DNA from: Euryodendron excelsum
Taxonomy: Eukaryota > Streptophyta > Magnoliopsida > Ericales > Pentaphylacaceae
NCBI GenBank assembly: GCA_033060915.1
Contig: CM065387.1
Coordinates: forward strand, 44,984,501-45,048,500
Direction: 5' to 3'
Length of the DNA stretch: 64,000 bases
The stretch's first letter is position 1. Every line of letters starts with the position of its first letter. A program made the translations under genes and the position numbers. Positions 12,440 through 25,021 of this stretch are shown piece by piece. The notes below the pieces were generated by a model. It saw only the letters and a program-made list of their open reading frames with translations, had not been told where the DNA came from and made no database searches.

Positions 12440-12680
12440 TGAAGTTGGCTAGTGCCAACTTATTGCCATATTGCCATCTAGTCTTACCAACATTTAGCAA
12501 CTCTCTGGAATCTTTTTGTGAGTATAGCAACTGCCATTGATCTTGCTACTGGTCTTGCCATTATTTATCAACTCATTGGAATCTACTTGAGAGCATGGCA
12601 AGTGCCATTCATCTTGCCATTATTTACCAACTCTCTGGAATCCAATGTGCTCAACATACCAAATGTCATTCTAAAGTTGG
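12440..12680. repeat. Imperfect ~60-75-bp tandem repeats
   Basis: TTTAGCAACTCTCTGGAATC (12493), TTTATCAACTCATTGGAATC (12564) and TTTACCAACTCTCTGGAATC (12623) head three units that also share GCCATT-ATCTTGCC segments. The block is non-coding. Confidence 0.7.
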
Positions 12681-12996
12681 CTAGCTAAGCAATCTTTGTT
12701 GGGGGATCGAAATTGATTGTGCTTGAATATCCCAATATGGTTGTTTATATTCTCTTCGGAGGGATATATGTATTGCTTGATGGTTTTCGCTAATAAATTT
12801 TTATCCTATTCTTGGGGAAAATAATAATTTTTATTTCTAAAAATAAAAAATAAAAAAATAATAAATCAAAGGGTTTTTTCCCTTTAAAATAAGATCAAAA
12901 CTACGGATCAAGAATAAAAAATGGCCAAAAAATGCATTTTGAATACTTTTAATAGTTATATGCACCCACATATGTCAAATTTAACTTGACTAATGG

Positions 12997-13245
12997 GTGG
13001 TCAATGCATGGGCGTGGAGGTCTGCTTCCTCTAAGGCCTCAGTTTTAAAATTTTGGTGTCACCCCCAACTAATTGGGAAATGCACTTGGAGATTCAGGAG
13101 TATGCTTTTGTATATGTTCAACCAAACTAACTTTGACAACATAAGCAAAGTGGTTGTCCCCATTGGCAAGGGACTTTACACTGTTGAACATGGTACAGTG
13201 TTTGAACCAAAGGTGATTCACGAGTTGCCAATCGAAGGTGATTGA
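12997..13245 (+). CDS. Unrecognised 82-aa open frame, possibly a gene fragment
   Basis: An uninterrupted frame from ATG 12997 to TGA 13243. Its second half (around FDNISKVVVPIGKGLYTVEH) has a protein-like residue mix, whereas most chance frames nearby are rich in Phe, Ile and Lys. I do not recognise the family. No signal peptide, membrane segment or splice structure is evident, and it sits 170 bp from a retrotransposon. It may be a fragment of a captured or decayed gene, or chance. Confidence 0.15.
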   Translation: MVNAWAWRSASSKASVLKFWCHPQLIGKCTWRFRSMLLYMFNQTNFDNISKVVVPIGKGLYTVEHGTVFEPKVIHELPIEGD

Positions 13246-13416
13246 AATAAATTCGTAATTTAAAAGTCAATGCTTCACATTTTAAAGTTTTAAAAAATTT
13301 AGTAATATTGAGTCATGTTTTCATAATTACCTCTTCAACAAAATAGAAAATATTATGTTTTTGTTTTTTGTTAGTTCAGAGTTAAAACAAAAAAGAAGAA
13401 GAAAAAATGTACTATC

Positions 13417-13790
13417 TATGACGTAATGGATGACTTCCATCCACTTAACCACCTCAGTATTTGTCCGCAGCCCTCCTCGCATCCCTGACTTCAAATTTAT
13501 TATAAATAGAGGTGTCTAGAGATAGTTCTAGGTACAACCAAAATAAAAGAGAAATAACAGAAAGAAAGAAGCAGAAAAAAAATAAAAGGAAGAGCAGTAT
13601 AGGTAAGCTGTAAATACCATGTTGTATTTTTATTTTGTATTGACAATAAAGTTTTGGGTGGTCCAGAAGATCAACCTCTAAATGTTCTAAAAGAATAAAT
13701 ATGATAAATATTTTACAGTTCCTGAAAAACTATCCACTATATTTTGTGTTGAATTATTTTCTCCGCCTTATATTTTTTACTTTTATAATA
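13417..13790 (+). repeat. 5' LTR of the copia element
   Basis: Shares GACGTAATG, CATCCA, CCTCAGTATTTG, GACTTC, AGTATAGGTAAGCT and TTTTATAA blocks with the 3' LTR. A TATA-like ATTATAAATAGAGGTGT lies at about 13499-13515. Confidence 0.9.
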
Positions 13791-14266
13791 CGTTATCAAC
13801 ACAGTGTTCTAACCAGCTGAGATAAATACTACATCTGTGTTCTTCACCATGATATTTTGTATTTGGATGTGCCATTAATATATCAATTAATTTTGTTTTT
13901 GTTCCTACTTCCTCTTTAATTCATCCGCATGATTTATCACTATGTGAAGGTTGAATAGTTGATAAATAGTGTGAAGTATGAACGGTAACTAATAATTCGT
14001 AATAATTGCAGAATACTATTTGTGAATAGTAAAATACTATTTATAAATAGTAATTGCATAATAATAATATAATATAAAATATTGAATGAATAGTGTGTTA
14101 TACAATACTTTCTATTTCTATTTCGGATGATTATATTTTATCATAACAACCGCCTAACATTGCTATGCTAGGTAAAGGTTTTCGTTTAATTCTTCATAGA
14201 TCATATTATCGCAATAATTTTGTCATGATTTAAGTTTATTGTTTTATATGGCATAACATTCTAAAA

Positions 14267-15180
14267 ATGTCAAATCTTACAAAATTAAAATTTGCCGCCT
14301 TTGATTAGTTTGGTGATAATTACTTATCATGGATCCTTGATGCCGAAATCCATCTTACTATAAAGGCACTTGAGCAAACAATAGTAGAGGAAAATGACAC
14401 ATCCCAACAGGATCGCGCTAAAACCATGAGTTTTCTTTGCCATCATCTTCATGAAGATTTGAAATCTCAGTACCTCACGATAAAAGATCCATTGATATTA
14501 TAGAAAAATTTAAAGGAGATATATGAGCATCAAAAAACCGTAATCCTCCCAAGAGTCGGATTTGAGTGGATGCACCCAAGATTGCAAGATTTTAAAACTG
14601 TCAGTGAGTACAATTCGACATTATTTAAAATTAGCTCACGATTAAAATTATATGGAGATAATATTGCTGATGAAGACATGTTAAAAAAAATATTATCCAC
14701 ATTCCATGCCTCGAATGTGCTCTTGTAGCAGTAATATCGAGAGCGTAGATTTAAAAAATATTCTAAATTAATATCATGTCTTGTTGTGGCTGAGTAAAAT
14801 AATGAATTACTGCTGAAAAATCATCAGTCCCGACTTACCGATTCTGCACCATTCTTTGAAGTGAATGCAATTTTATTTGATAGTCGGGGACGCAGACGTG
14901 GCAATGGCAGTGGCCATCACTGGAATGGTTTTCGAACTCGTAGGAATTATCGTGGAGGGAACTCTTCTTATTTGAGGTTTAAGAATATCACACCACACCA
15001 CTAACAGTGGAATAATTCTGAAGTAAAACAAGAAAAATGAAAAGTTTTACAGAGTAAACCTCCTACGAAATATGACGATAATTGTTACAGGTGTGGAATG
15101 AAAGGATATTGATCACGTACCTATCATAAACCCATTCATTTAAGAAAACTGTATTAAGTCTCACTTAAAGATAAAGGAAA
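14267..15180 (+). pseudogene. Decayed copia gag
   Basis: The frame starts MSNLTKLKFAAFD and, through stops, continues with NYLSWILDAEIHL and DRAKTMSFLCHHLHEDLKSQ, typical of copia gag of the UBN2 type. A zinc knuckle at about 15082-15126 begins CYRCGMKGY, but it has a stop in place of the following residue, and the expected His and last Cys are both Tyr. The nucleic-acid-binding knuckle is therefore destroyed. Confidence 0.8.
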
Positions 15181-15439
15181 AAAAATGTAGAAATGTATTT
15201 TACAGATTTTAATGACCCAGTTGATATTACTCATCTGAATATCTTAGATTTCTTTGAAGATGCAAGTGAAATAATAGACCATTTAATTGGTAATGGTGAT
15301 GTCCATGCTACTTAATATTATTGTCTCGTTGTTCTATTCTATTTAGTTTCTTTATCGTCTTTTGTAATGTTTCCTTCATATGCTTTTCTTTGCAATAAAT
15401 TATTATATTTTAATTAAACACTTTTAATATATTGTATAG

Positions 15440-18400
15440 ATGCATGGATCGTACCAACGCGTTGAGTATTTCTAAAGTAAATGGTGAAGACATATGTCTG
15501 GTAGACAGTGGAATAATACACACAATTCTTTGAGAGAAAAAATATTTCTCACACGTGACATTACTTGAAGCTAATGTCAATACAATCTTTGACATAACAA
15601 AATTAATTAAAAGCTTCAGAAACGCCAATATAATATTGTTGAGAGGAACAAAACTATATATTGATGATGCATTATATTCTACTAAATCTACAAGGAATTT
15701 AATCAATTTTAAAGATATACGTCGTAATGGATATCATATTGAGACATCGAATACAGATAATGTAGAGCAGCTCTACATTATTTTTTATATTTCAAGAAAG
15801 AAATATATATCAGAAAAACCTACTGCATTGTCTTCTGAATTATATTATACTTCTATAAAAGCAAAAGAATCACCTATAGTGATGTACCAAAAGTGCTTTG
15901 ATCCAAATAATTTTATATTATGGCATAATCGTTTAGGTCTTCCAGGGTCAACAATGATGCGCCGAATTATTAAAAGCTCACATTGACATTCGCTAAAGAA
16001 TCAGAAGATTCTTGTGTCAAACGATTATACATGTAGTGCCTATTCACAATGAAAATTAATTGTTAAATCATCTCCTTTAAATGTAGGTTTTGAGTCCCCA
16101 TTATTCTTACAAAGAATTTAAGGATATATCTGTGGGTCAATACATCCTCCATATAGACCATTTTGTTATTTAATGATTTTAATAGATGTATTCACACGGT
16201 AGTTACATGTTTGTTTACTTTCTACTCGTAATATTGCTTTTGCTAGACTTCTTACTCAACTTATTCGCTTACGGGTATAGTTTTCAGATCACCCGATCAT
16301 GTCTATACGACTAGATAATGCGGTGGAATTTACTTTCCAAGTCTTTGATGATTACTGCATGTCAATTGGAATTGATGTTGAACACCCAATTTCTCACACA
16401 CATACACAAAATGGTTTTGCCAAAACTTTTATAAAACGACTTCAGTTTATTACTCAACATTTACTTATGAAAATAAAATTACCTATGATTGCTTGGCGAC
16501 ATGCCATGTTGCAATGCATCATTGGTTATAATTCGACCAACTGCATATCATTAGTACTCATTATTATAACTTGTCATTGGTCAACAACCAAATGTTTCTT
16601 ATTTACGAGTTTTTAGTTGTGCTGTATATGTACCTATCTCATCCTCATAACGTACTAAAATGGGTCCCCAACGTAGACTTGAAATTTATGTTAGTTTTGA
16701 TTCTCCATCTATTATTAGATATTTGGAACCTTTAACAGGTGATGTGTTCAAAGACACATTTTGATGAGTCAGTCTTCCCACAATTAGGGGGAGAAAAGAT
16801 GCAATTAGAAGAACAACAGGAGATCAGTTGGAATGTGTCAATGTTGTCTCATATAGATCCTCGAACGAGTCAATGTGAATAAGAAATTCATAGAATTATT
16901 CATTTACAGACAATTGCAAATCAATTTCCTGATGCGTTCACTGACACAAATAGAGTGACAAAATCACATATACCAACTGTTAATACTCTAGCACGTATTG
17001 ATGTTCTTGTAGGAAAATCTATTAATACAGTAATAAATGAATCTAAAACATGCTTGAAGCGTGGGAGGTCTGTTGGTGCAAATGACACTGTTTCCCTCCG
17101 CCCCCCCTCCCAAAAAAAAAGATACAAGGAAAAATGCATAAGTAAGTTAGTACTTTTAAAGATAACACAATATCTAAACTTTATGAAGAAGAGAATCGTG
17201 AAGAAGAATTCCCAGAAGATAAACCTCCTAAAGATATATCTCCTGTAAGTGATATGGTACCTAAAAATAATGAGATCTTAATAAGTTAAATAAATACAGG
17301 GAAAAGCTGACATAGAAATAAGATGGTTGTCGATAACGTATTTTCATTTAACGTAGCTCTTGGTATTACCAGAAGTAATGAAGAGACTGAACCATAGACA
17401 GTCGACGAATGTCGACGTAGAATTGATTGGCTAAAATAGAAATAAGCTATTGAGGCAGAATTATACTCATTAGCACATTGTAAAGTATTTGAACATGTAG
17501 TCTACACACCTGAAGATGTGAAACTAATCGGATATAAATGGGTATTCGTATAAAAGCAAAATGAGAAAAATGAAATAGTATGATATAAAGCCCGACTTGA
17601 AGCACAAGGTTTCTCGTAACGATTTGGTATTGACTATGATGAGACTTATTCTCCTGTAATGAATGCAATTACATTCAGATTCTTGTTTAGTTTATCAATC
17701 TCAAAATGACTAGATATGCGTCTAGTGGATGTAGTGACTGCCTACTTATACAAGGAATTGGATAATGATCTATATATGAGAATCCTTTAAGGATATAAGA
17801 TGCCTAAAGCAAATATTTTAAAACTACGAAATTTATGTTCAATCAAGTTTCAAAGGTCGTTATACGGGTTAAAGCAATCTGATCGCATGTGGTACAATCA
17901 TCTAAGTGAATATCTCTTGAAAGAAGCATATGTGAACAATACCATTTGCCTATGTGTTTTCATTAAGAAATCAGAATCTGAATTTGTTGTCATTGCAGTC
18001 TATGTTAAGGATTTGAATCTGATTGGAACTCTTGAAGAAATTACCAAAACTGTTAATTATTTAAAAAAATAGTTTGAAATGAAATATCTTGGGAGAACCT
18101 AGTATTGTCTTGGATTACAGATTGAGCACTTATCCAATGGAATTCTTATCCATCAATCGACATATGCTGAAAAGGTTTTAAGCAGTTTTATATTAACAAA
18201 ATTCATTTATTAAGTTCTCCAATGGTTGTCCGTTCACTAGAGGTATAGAAATTTTTTTTTCCGTTTTCAAGAAAATGGTGAAGAATTTCCTGGTTTTGAA
18301 GTACCATATCTTAGTGCAATCGGTGCTCTTATGTATCTTGCAAATTGTACAAGATTTGATATAACATTCTCTGTCAATTTATTGGCACGATATAATTTTG

Positions 18401-19005
18401 CACAAACACAAAAACATTGAAAATGAATTAAACATATACTGCGTTACCTACTAGGGACAACTCATATGAAATTATTCTATTCAAATGAGTTACAACCTGA
18501 ATTGATTGGTTATGCTAATGCTGTCTACCTTTCTGATCCTTATAAAGCTAGGTCTCAAATTTAGTATGTGTTTACTTATGATAATACTGCTCTATCCTAG
18601 CGATCGGTGAAACAAACAGTAACTGCAACTTCTCCAAACAATTTATGAAGCAAGTCGAGAGTGCGTCTAGCTAAGATCTATGATTTAACATATTAAAAAA
18701 ACTTGCGGATTATCTATAGTCAAAGACACCTCAACAATATTATACGAGGATAATACTGCTTGTATTGCACAAATTAAGGGAGACTACATCAAAGGTGACA
18801 TAATAAAGCATATTTCTCCAAAGTTCTTCCACACACATGAGCTCCAGAAAAGTGGTGATATTGATATCCAGCAAATACGTTCTAGTGATAATTTGATAGA
18901 TTTATTTACTAAAGCACTACCAACTGCAATATTTGAGAAGTTTGTGCATGACATTGGTATGTGCTGTCTCATAAACCTTTCACGAAACAAATGAAGATCT
19001 TATTG
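15440..19005 (+). pseudogene. Decayed copia pol (integrase, reverse transcriptase, RNase H)
   Basis: Recognisable pieces in order are: the pre-integrase motif LWHNRLGLPGS (about 15919); integrase core IRLDNAVEFT...HTQNGFAKTFIKR (16301-16440), where the third catalytic acidic residue of the DDE triad is replaced by Lys; reverse transcriptase with YKARLEAQGFS, RSLYGLKQS and YVKDLNLIG (17590-18020), where the first Asp of the YVDD active site is Lys; and the RNase H end with LFTKALPTAIFEK (about 18903). Many stops and frameshifts break every domain, so none of it can be functional. Confidence 0.88.
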
Positions 19006-19156
19006 TTCAGGGGAAGTTTAAATACTGTACTTTTTTTTCTTCGCTACGATTTTTTTCAGTGAGTTTTTCCTAACAAAATTTTAATGAAGCAATTTTAACA
19101 TACCTAACAAAATAAACATCTTGTATTGTTTTGCGGTCATCCAATCCAAAGAGGAG

Positions 19157-19511
19157 TGTGACGTAATGAATAACCTTCATCCATTTAGTTGCCTCAGTAT
19201 TTGGCCGTAGCCCCCCCACCCCGCACGAGCATTCCTGACTTCTGATTCATTATAAAAAGAGGTGTTTAAAGATAGTTTTAGGTATAACCAAAATAAGAGA
19301 AAAAGAATAGAAAAGAAGAAGTAGAGAGAAAATAAAAGAAAAATCAGTATAGGTAAGCTACAAACACTATGTTTTATTTTTATTTTATATTAACAATAAA
19401 ATTTTAAATAATCCAAAATATTAACCTCTAAATATTAACAAAAAAAAAAAAAAAAATGATAAATATTTAACGGTTATTTTCTCAAAAATTATATCCTTTA
19501 CTTTTATAACA
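19157..19511 (+). repeat. 3' LTR of the copia element, abutting the GDI promoter
   Basis: Begins TGTGACGTAATG after a purine tract and ends TTTTATAACA. It contains a TATA-like ATTATAAAAAGAGG at about 19251. Its end lies 267 bp before the GDI ATG, so it is part of that gene's proximal upstream DNA. Confidence 0.9.
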
Positions 19512-19778
19512 CTATATTTAGTTGTTTACTCAAGTAGAAAAGCTTGCTCTATCAACAAACAAAGCATCTGAGCATCAACTACCTTGCCGTCGCTCTCTCT
19601 CTTTTGTGCCCAAGGCCACTAGGCTCTTCCTATCTATCTATATATACTCATGATAGATATTGAGTAAAACCATAAAACCCTAGCTTTTCCAATTCCAATC
19701 CGTCGCTATCTCTATCATTTGATCTGTTATATTCAATACTACTATCACTGTATCTCTGAGTCGGTCTCCGATCCAACC
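19512..19778 (+). promoter_or_regulatory. Proximal promoter and 5' UTR of GDI
   Basis: Between the copia 3' LTR and the GDI start codon. A TATATATA box candidate lies at 19639-19646, and pyrimidine-rich CTCTCTCTCTTTT and CGCTATCTCTATC stretches, common in plant 5' UTRs, lie at about 19591 and 19703. The start codon context is CCAACCATGGATG, a strong one. The true transcription start could instead be further up, in the LTR; the sequence alone cannot decide. Confidence 0.5.
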
Positions 19779-22700
19779 ATGGATGAAGAATACGATGTCA
19801 TAGTGCTTGGGACTGGTCTCAAAGAATGCATCCTCAGTGGTCTGCTTTCCGTCGATGGCCTTAAGGTATTTGCTCTTTCTCATCCTCTTTTTATTCATCT
19901 TCCACGAATAGAATTGGGCTTATATATTTACTCGTTCTTTATGTTCTTGGTCGAATCTAGCAATTTTTTGTTAATTGAATTGGGTAGTTAGATGCTGTTA
20001 TTTTACGATTGTAAATGGTCTCAATAATTATTCGTCTCCGATCCCACGGATCTGGTTTACTCCAAGTCTTTAATGAGTTCCATGATTTTGCGGTTTTCTG
20101 TTGCTCAGATTTGTAGAAATGAGCCGGTAATTCTGCAGACTGCCATTTTTTTGAAATGTTTCTTTTTTTTTTTTTTGTTCGACAAAAATAAGAAGGACCA
20201 CCATGACATGTTATTTGACGATCACGACGTCCACAGGCTGTCCAAGGAGTTACCAATTTGCCTCCATTTTGATTGACCATCAGCAATTCGTTGTGTGATC
20301 AAAATCGCTTCTTTTCCCCTTTGATTATTAATTTTTGAATCCGATGTGTGCTTATGGGTGGAGTTACGGGTTGCAAAGCAGTGGCTTCAATTCAAAATGG
20401 ATTAATTTGATTTATTATAGTGACTAATTTTTCTTCTTGAAAAAAATTTATTTTATCATCTGCTGCTGGTGTGAAATCTGCAGTTCATGTATTATGATGC
20501 TGCAAGATCAAAATGGGTTTTTTCTCTTCTGGTTTTTAATTCTTTTAAGTGAACCGAGTTGTTGGTAAAGGTGGTAAATGTAGAAAAAGAGAAGGACAAG
20601 AAGGAACATCAGGCTTCAACTATATAACGTGAAGCATTAAAAAGTGTTTTTTTTTATGTAACAATCTTTTCTTCTCTTCTTGGAGATTGGGTCATGTGAG
20701 TCCCTCCCATCAGCCAGAACCTCATCCAAATGACTACACCAGCAGGTGATGATGTCATTGGCAAAACTTGGTCATCCCTAAGGGTCAGGAGGATTGTATA
20801 ACATGGTTTGCATCCATGCCTGCAGAATCATTTTAATGTCTTGCTAATCATTTAGGCTTTGGGAAACCATGGAATCAATTAGAGTGCTTAAGAGCTGTTA
20901 AATTTTTGTGACAGTAAACATGCATAAACTGTTTGGTTTAGGAAAGGGTTTGTGCATTTGTGGTTAATTTGGAGATTGAGTTGATTTGAGTGTTTTTACA
21001 TGTTGTAGGACCTAGTTTTCATTTTGTTGGCCACATATTATTTAGGCTTGTTCTGCTGTATGTAAGGTACAGCTATTGACAGAAGTTTCCTTCTCCTTAT
21101 TGGGTAAGATTTTTTTTTTTTCCCTTTCTTTGTGTTATTTTTTTCTGGGATTTTCTTATCTGTTTTGCCGAGGTTTATGAGAGTGTCTATTAGGTTAAGA
21201 ACTCAGTTAAAGCATTTTGTTTTCAACCCAGGAAGAAAGCATTCATACTAACTGTCATACTAAGGTTATGAAATTCAGAGATCTTGAACCAAATATATTG
21301 ATTTAGTTTATAACTTAGAATATGAATTTTTTGAAAACCAATATATGCATAACTAGGATGTGGTTTATTGGGGTGATATAGGAGCCAATGGGGTTGTAAG
21401 CTCTCATGTTTGCACTTTTTGTGCCTTTATAACTTATCATTCTGTTTTTGGTGTATAATATCCTCCCTTAATCCAACGTCTATATTTTTAAGGAGCCAAT
21501 GCTGTTGGACTTTCCGTTTCTATCTCTAAGATAATCACAATGGCCTTGGTACATGTAAAATGATCAAACCTTGTGACTTCTTATCTTTTATGAATTTTTT
21601 TTACCTTGAGGTATCTTGTAGCTCTTCATTTGTTCAATTTCATATGTTGTTGTAATGCATACAAATATTTCTTTTGCAAAAGTATACCTAATGGTGCTAA
21701 ACTTGTTTTATCGCACATGCTAGATGTGCTATATTGTTTTGTCCTAATGAACAACATAAATCTTGAATATTTGACGACTAATATCATTTTATTTTCCCTA
21801 GCAATGGTTTGATCATAAAACCTCCATGAAAGTTATCTTCTTTTTTTTTTTTTTTTTTTCCCTAGCTCCTACATGTTAGGGTGTATATTGTGTTAGCAAC
21901 TTGCGTTAAAGCACCATGCTTATTGTGGAACCTAGGATAAAAATTATCGTATTTGTTCTAATGTCGAGGTTATGGGATCTGGGGATCTTGAAGAAAAAAA
22001 TATTGATTTCATTATGGGAAAACGTGGGAAGATTTGTATCAAATTATGTTTGATAAAGGGTCTAATATTTGTTTGAATGCTATTTCATAGTTGGACAGGA
22101 TGTAAGTTCAGAAAGGGAGAAAGAAGGTTTGGTTGGTATTTCCTTTACGCTTGATGTCGTTAATATACTTGAAAAGGAACTGCCTGTAGGGATTGAGAAT
22201 TCGGTTGATCTTACAAAGAAAATGTTTTTAAGCCTCTTATGTAGTTACAGTGAGAGAAGGGTAAACCCTTTGGATACTTTTAAAAGAAGGGTTGACCCTT
22301 GGATAGTTATATGGATTTTGTAGACACTGTAGAGGTCTTTGTTCGTGTATGAGGATATGATCTTGTTTCTGTACATCCGTATGCATGGTTGCACCCACCC
22401 CCCCCCCCCCCCCCCCCCCCCTCTCTCTTAATATTTACTTATTAAAAAAAAAATTTTTTTTAACAGGTCCCATTGTCCCCTTTTGGTTTTCTTATAGTTG
22501 TTCCTATTGTGCATTTAGATCCCTTCTATTTCTTCTGCAAAATGTCTTTTTGTAACCCAAAATTTGGGTTTTAAAGAAGTATATGGTGTTGTATTGGTTC
22601 TTTCCATCTTTTAGAAGTTGGGTAGCACGGACTCTCTGTATTATACAAGACATGTATAATGGAGCTAAGACAACAGGCAAGACAGCCATAGGGGAAATTA

Positions 22701-24981
22701 GTAATTTTCTTATAACTGTAGGTGTACATCAGAGATTTGCATTAAGCCCTTATCATTTTGCATTAGTAATGTATAAATTGATTACACATGTGCAAGATGA
22801 GGTACATGGTGTACGCTCTTTGTTGATGATATCATTTCAATTGATGAAAGAAAAGTTAAGAGTTGAGTTCCACATGCTAGGTTATGTTGTTTTTTTGTTT
22901 TTTTTTTAAAATACAAGGGTTTAATTGAAATATTCCATGAACATGATCATTTTATTTACCCTATTGTTGTTTGATCATTAATACTCCGCATCTCATGTGC
23001 CAGGTTCTACATATGGATAGGAATGACTATTATGGTGGAGAGTCAACTTCTCTCAACCTTATTCAGGTTACTTAGTCTAATTCTTTTGCATGTTATTCAA
23101 TACTGCTTGCAACTTGTTAGTAATCAGCTGATTGCCTTGACCAAATTATTAATTTACAGCTCTGGAAGAGGTTTAGAGGAAGTGATAAGGCTCCAGCCCA
23201 TTTGGGCTCGAGTAGAGATTATAATGTGGATATGATCCCAAAGGTTTCTATCCGCCCTACTACATTAGCCATTGTTGTATATTCTTATACTTCTCAGCTT
23301 TCAAGATATATTGAGTGATATTTATTTTCTCAGTTTATGATGGCAAATGGCACTCTTGTACGGGTCCTCATTCACACAGATGTTACCAAATATTTGTACT
23401 TCAAAGCTGTAGATGGCAGCTATGTCTACAATAAAGGAAAGGTACAGTAATAGTGTGACATGCTGAAAGGTTCCCCCCCTCTCCTCTCTTCCTGCTTGAA
23501 AGTACAAGAAGTTTTTGTCAGCTTAGCTTCCTCACTTGATGTTCTTAATTCAATTTGTAATAAACTTTATGCTCCAGGTTCACAAGGCGCCGGCTACTGA
23601 CATGGAGGCCCTCAAATCACCTCTCATGGGCATTTTTGAAAAGCGTCGTGCTCGCAAGTTCTTCATTTATGTACAAGATTATGATGAAAATGATCCCAAA
23701 ACACACGAGGGGATGGATTTGACAAGAGTGACAACTAGAGAGCTTATTGCGTAAGCTCTTAATCTTTGCTTTTGTGTTTGTCCCGTATATCTATTCAGGA
23801 ATTTCAATCTGAAAGGTGTCCATATTTTATCTCTTCAATTTCACTTTCATTTTGGGATTTGTTGGGGATACTTTCTGGTTGGTGTTTTGCATGGATGTAG
23901 TAGCGAATTGGGATCTCATAAAGCAAGAAAGTAGAACATGACCTGAAACTTTGAATATAAACTTTTACAAGGTTGGTATATGGAAGTATTATTGAAGGAG
24001 CACATATGATGCATTTGACATCTGAATGACTCATTTTGGTATGTTGTACCTTATTTTTAATTAAAAAAGTACTATTTAATGAGCGCAATGGTACATGTAA
24101 TTATTACACGTCATCAAATCCCTTTAGTATTTACTTGCCATATGAGGGGTGAAGCATTTGATATATCATGAGGTTCTATTTACTCTCAAGTTAGCTTTTG
24201 AATTTGAAAAATAAGACGAGCTTGGGGACTCAAAACCAGTTCAACGATGTTTGAGAACATCTTTCGATAATTCTACATTAACGTTTCTCTAGAATTTGTC
24301 TTCCATTAGTTTGAAGTTTCGAAGCTAATTACAAGAAGATCTATATGTGATGGGTGGTTATTTTTTTTTATACATGGTGCTTGCTTACCAGAAGTGGAAG
24401 CAAAAGAAGAAATAATGGGAGAAGAAAGAAGCAACAGATACAGTTTAAAGAGAAAATATATTAAATGTGAATGATGTATTGATTTGGAAATGGACAGGAA
24501 ACCATTTAGCAAAAGCATAAATTTTCTATGACTATGAAACATTAGAAAAGCCGTGGAAAACTGAAGTGTATTATTATTATTGTTTTTGTAACTAATAAAA
24601 GATTTGCATTAAAAGTATCCAGGGATGCAACTCGTATACAAAATGACCTCAGACAAAAAGGCGATGCAGTCTAATGTTTAGGGGACAATTATAGAATCCT
24701 GAAACAAAAAGAAAATTCACAAATCACTGTGGAGATAAGGCTTGAGAATCATAAAAAACTATAGAATGCTTCTTTGGAAATGTACAATGGTGTAATCAAT
24801 TACCTTCTTTTGGGGCTTTTTAGTTCAATTACTTAGAATTATATATTCATGCAATGTACAGGAGAAACCATAGTTTGAGGTTGGTCATCCACCATCACCT
24901 AAATGTGGTCATGCTATGTGATGACAATGAATTTTGAGATGATTAAATTGAGACAAAAGGTTATGGAAATATGAAGGTAAG

Positions 24982-25021
<40 letters not shown>

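Larger units (their letters stand above)
8595..13416. other. Gene-poor intergenic DNA
   Basis: AT-rich sequence between the CACTA element and the copia element. Apart from two small tandem-repeat patches and one short unassigned frame, listed separately, I see no recognisable protein, RNA gene or transposon end. The stretch 11790-12300 contains a TATA-like box on the minus strand (GGCTATAAATATTAG, near 12186-12205) and could be retrotransposon-derived, but no termini can be shown. Confidence 0.5.
13417..19511 (+). mobile_element. Full-length, inactive Ty1/copia LTR retrotransposon
   Basis: Two related LTRs (13417-13790 and 19157-19511) flank a gag-pol internal region in copia order: gag, protease zone, integrase, reverse transcriptase, RNase H. 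The putative primer-binding region begins CGTTATCAACAC right after the 5' LTR, and a purine-rich tract (AAAGAGGAG) precedes the 3' LTR. The flanks are CTATC and CTATA, a target duplication with one mismatch. The first LTR bases are TATG left and TGTG right, a transition in the 5' copy. The LTRs differ by many substitutions and indels and pol is full of stops, so the insertion is old. It ends 267 bp upstream of the GDI start codon. Confidence 0.93.
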
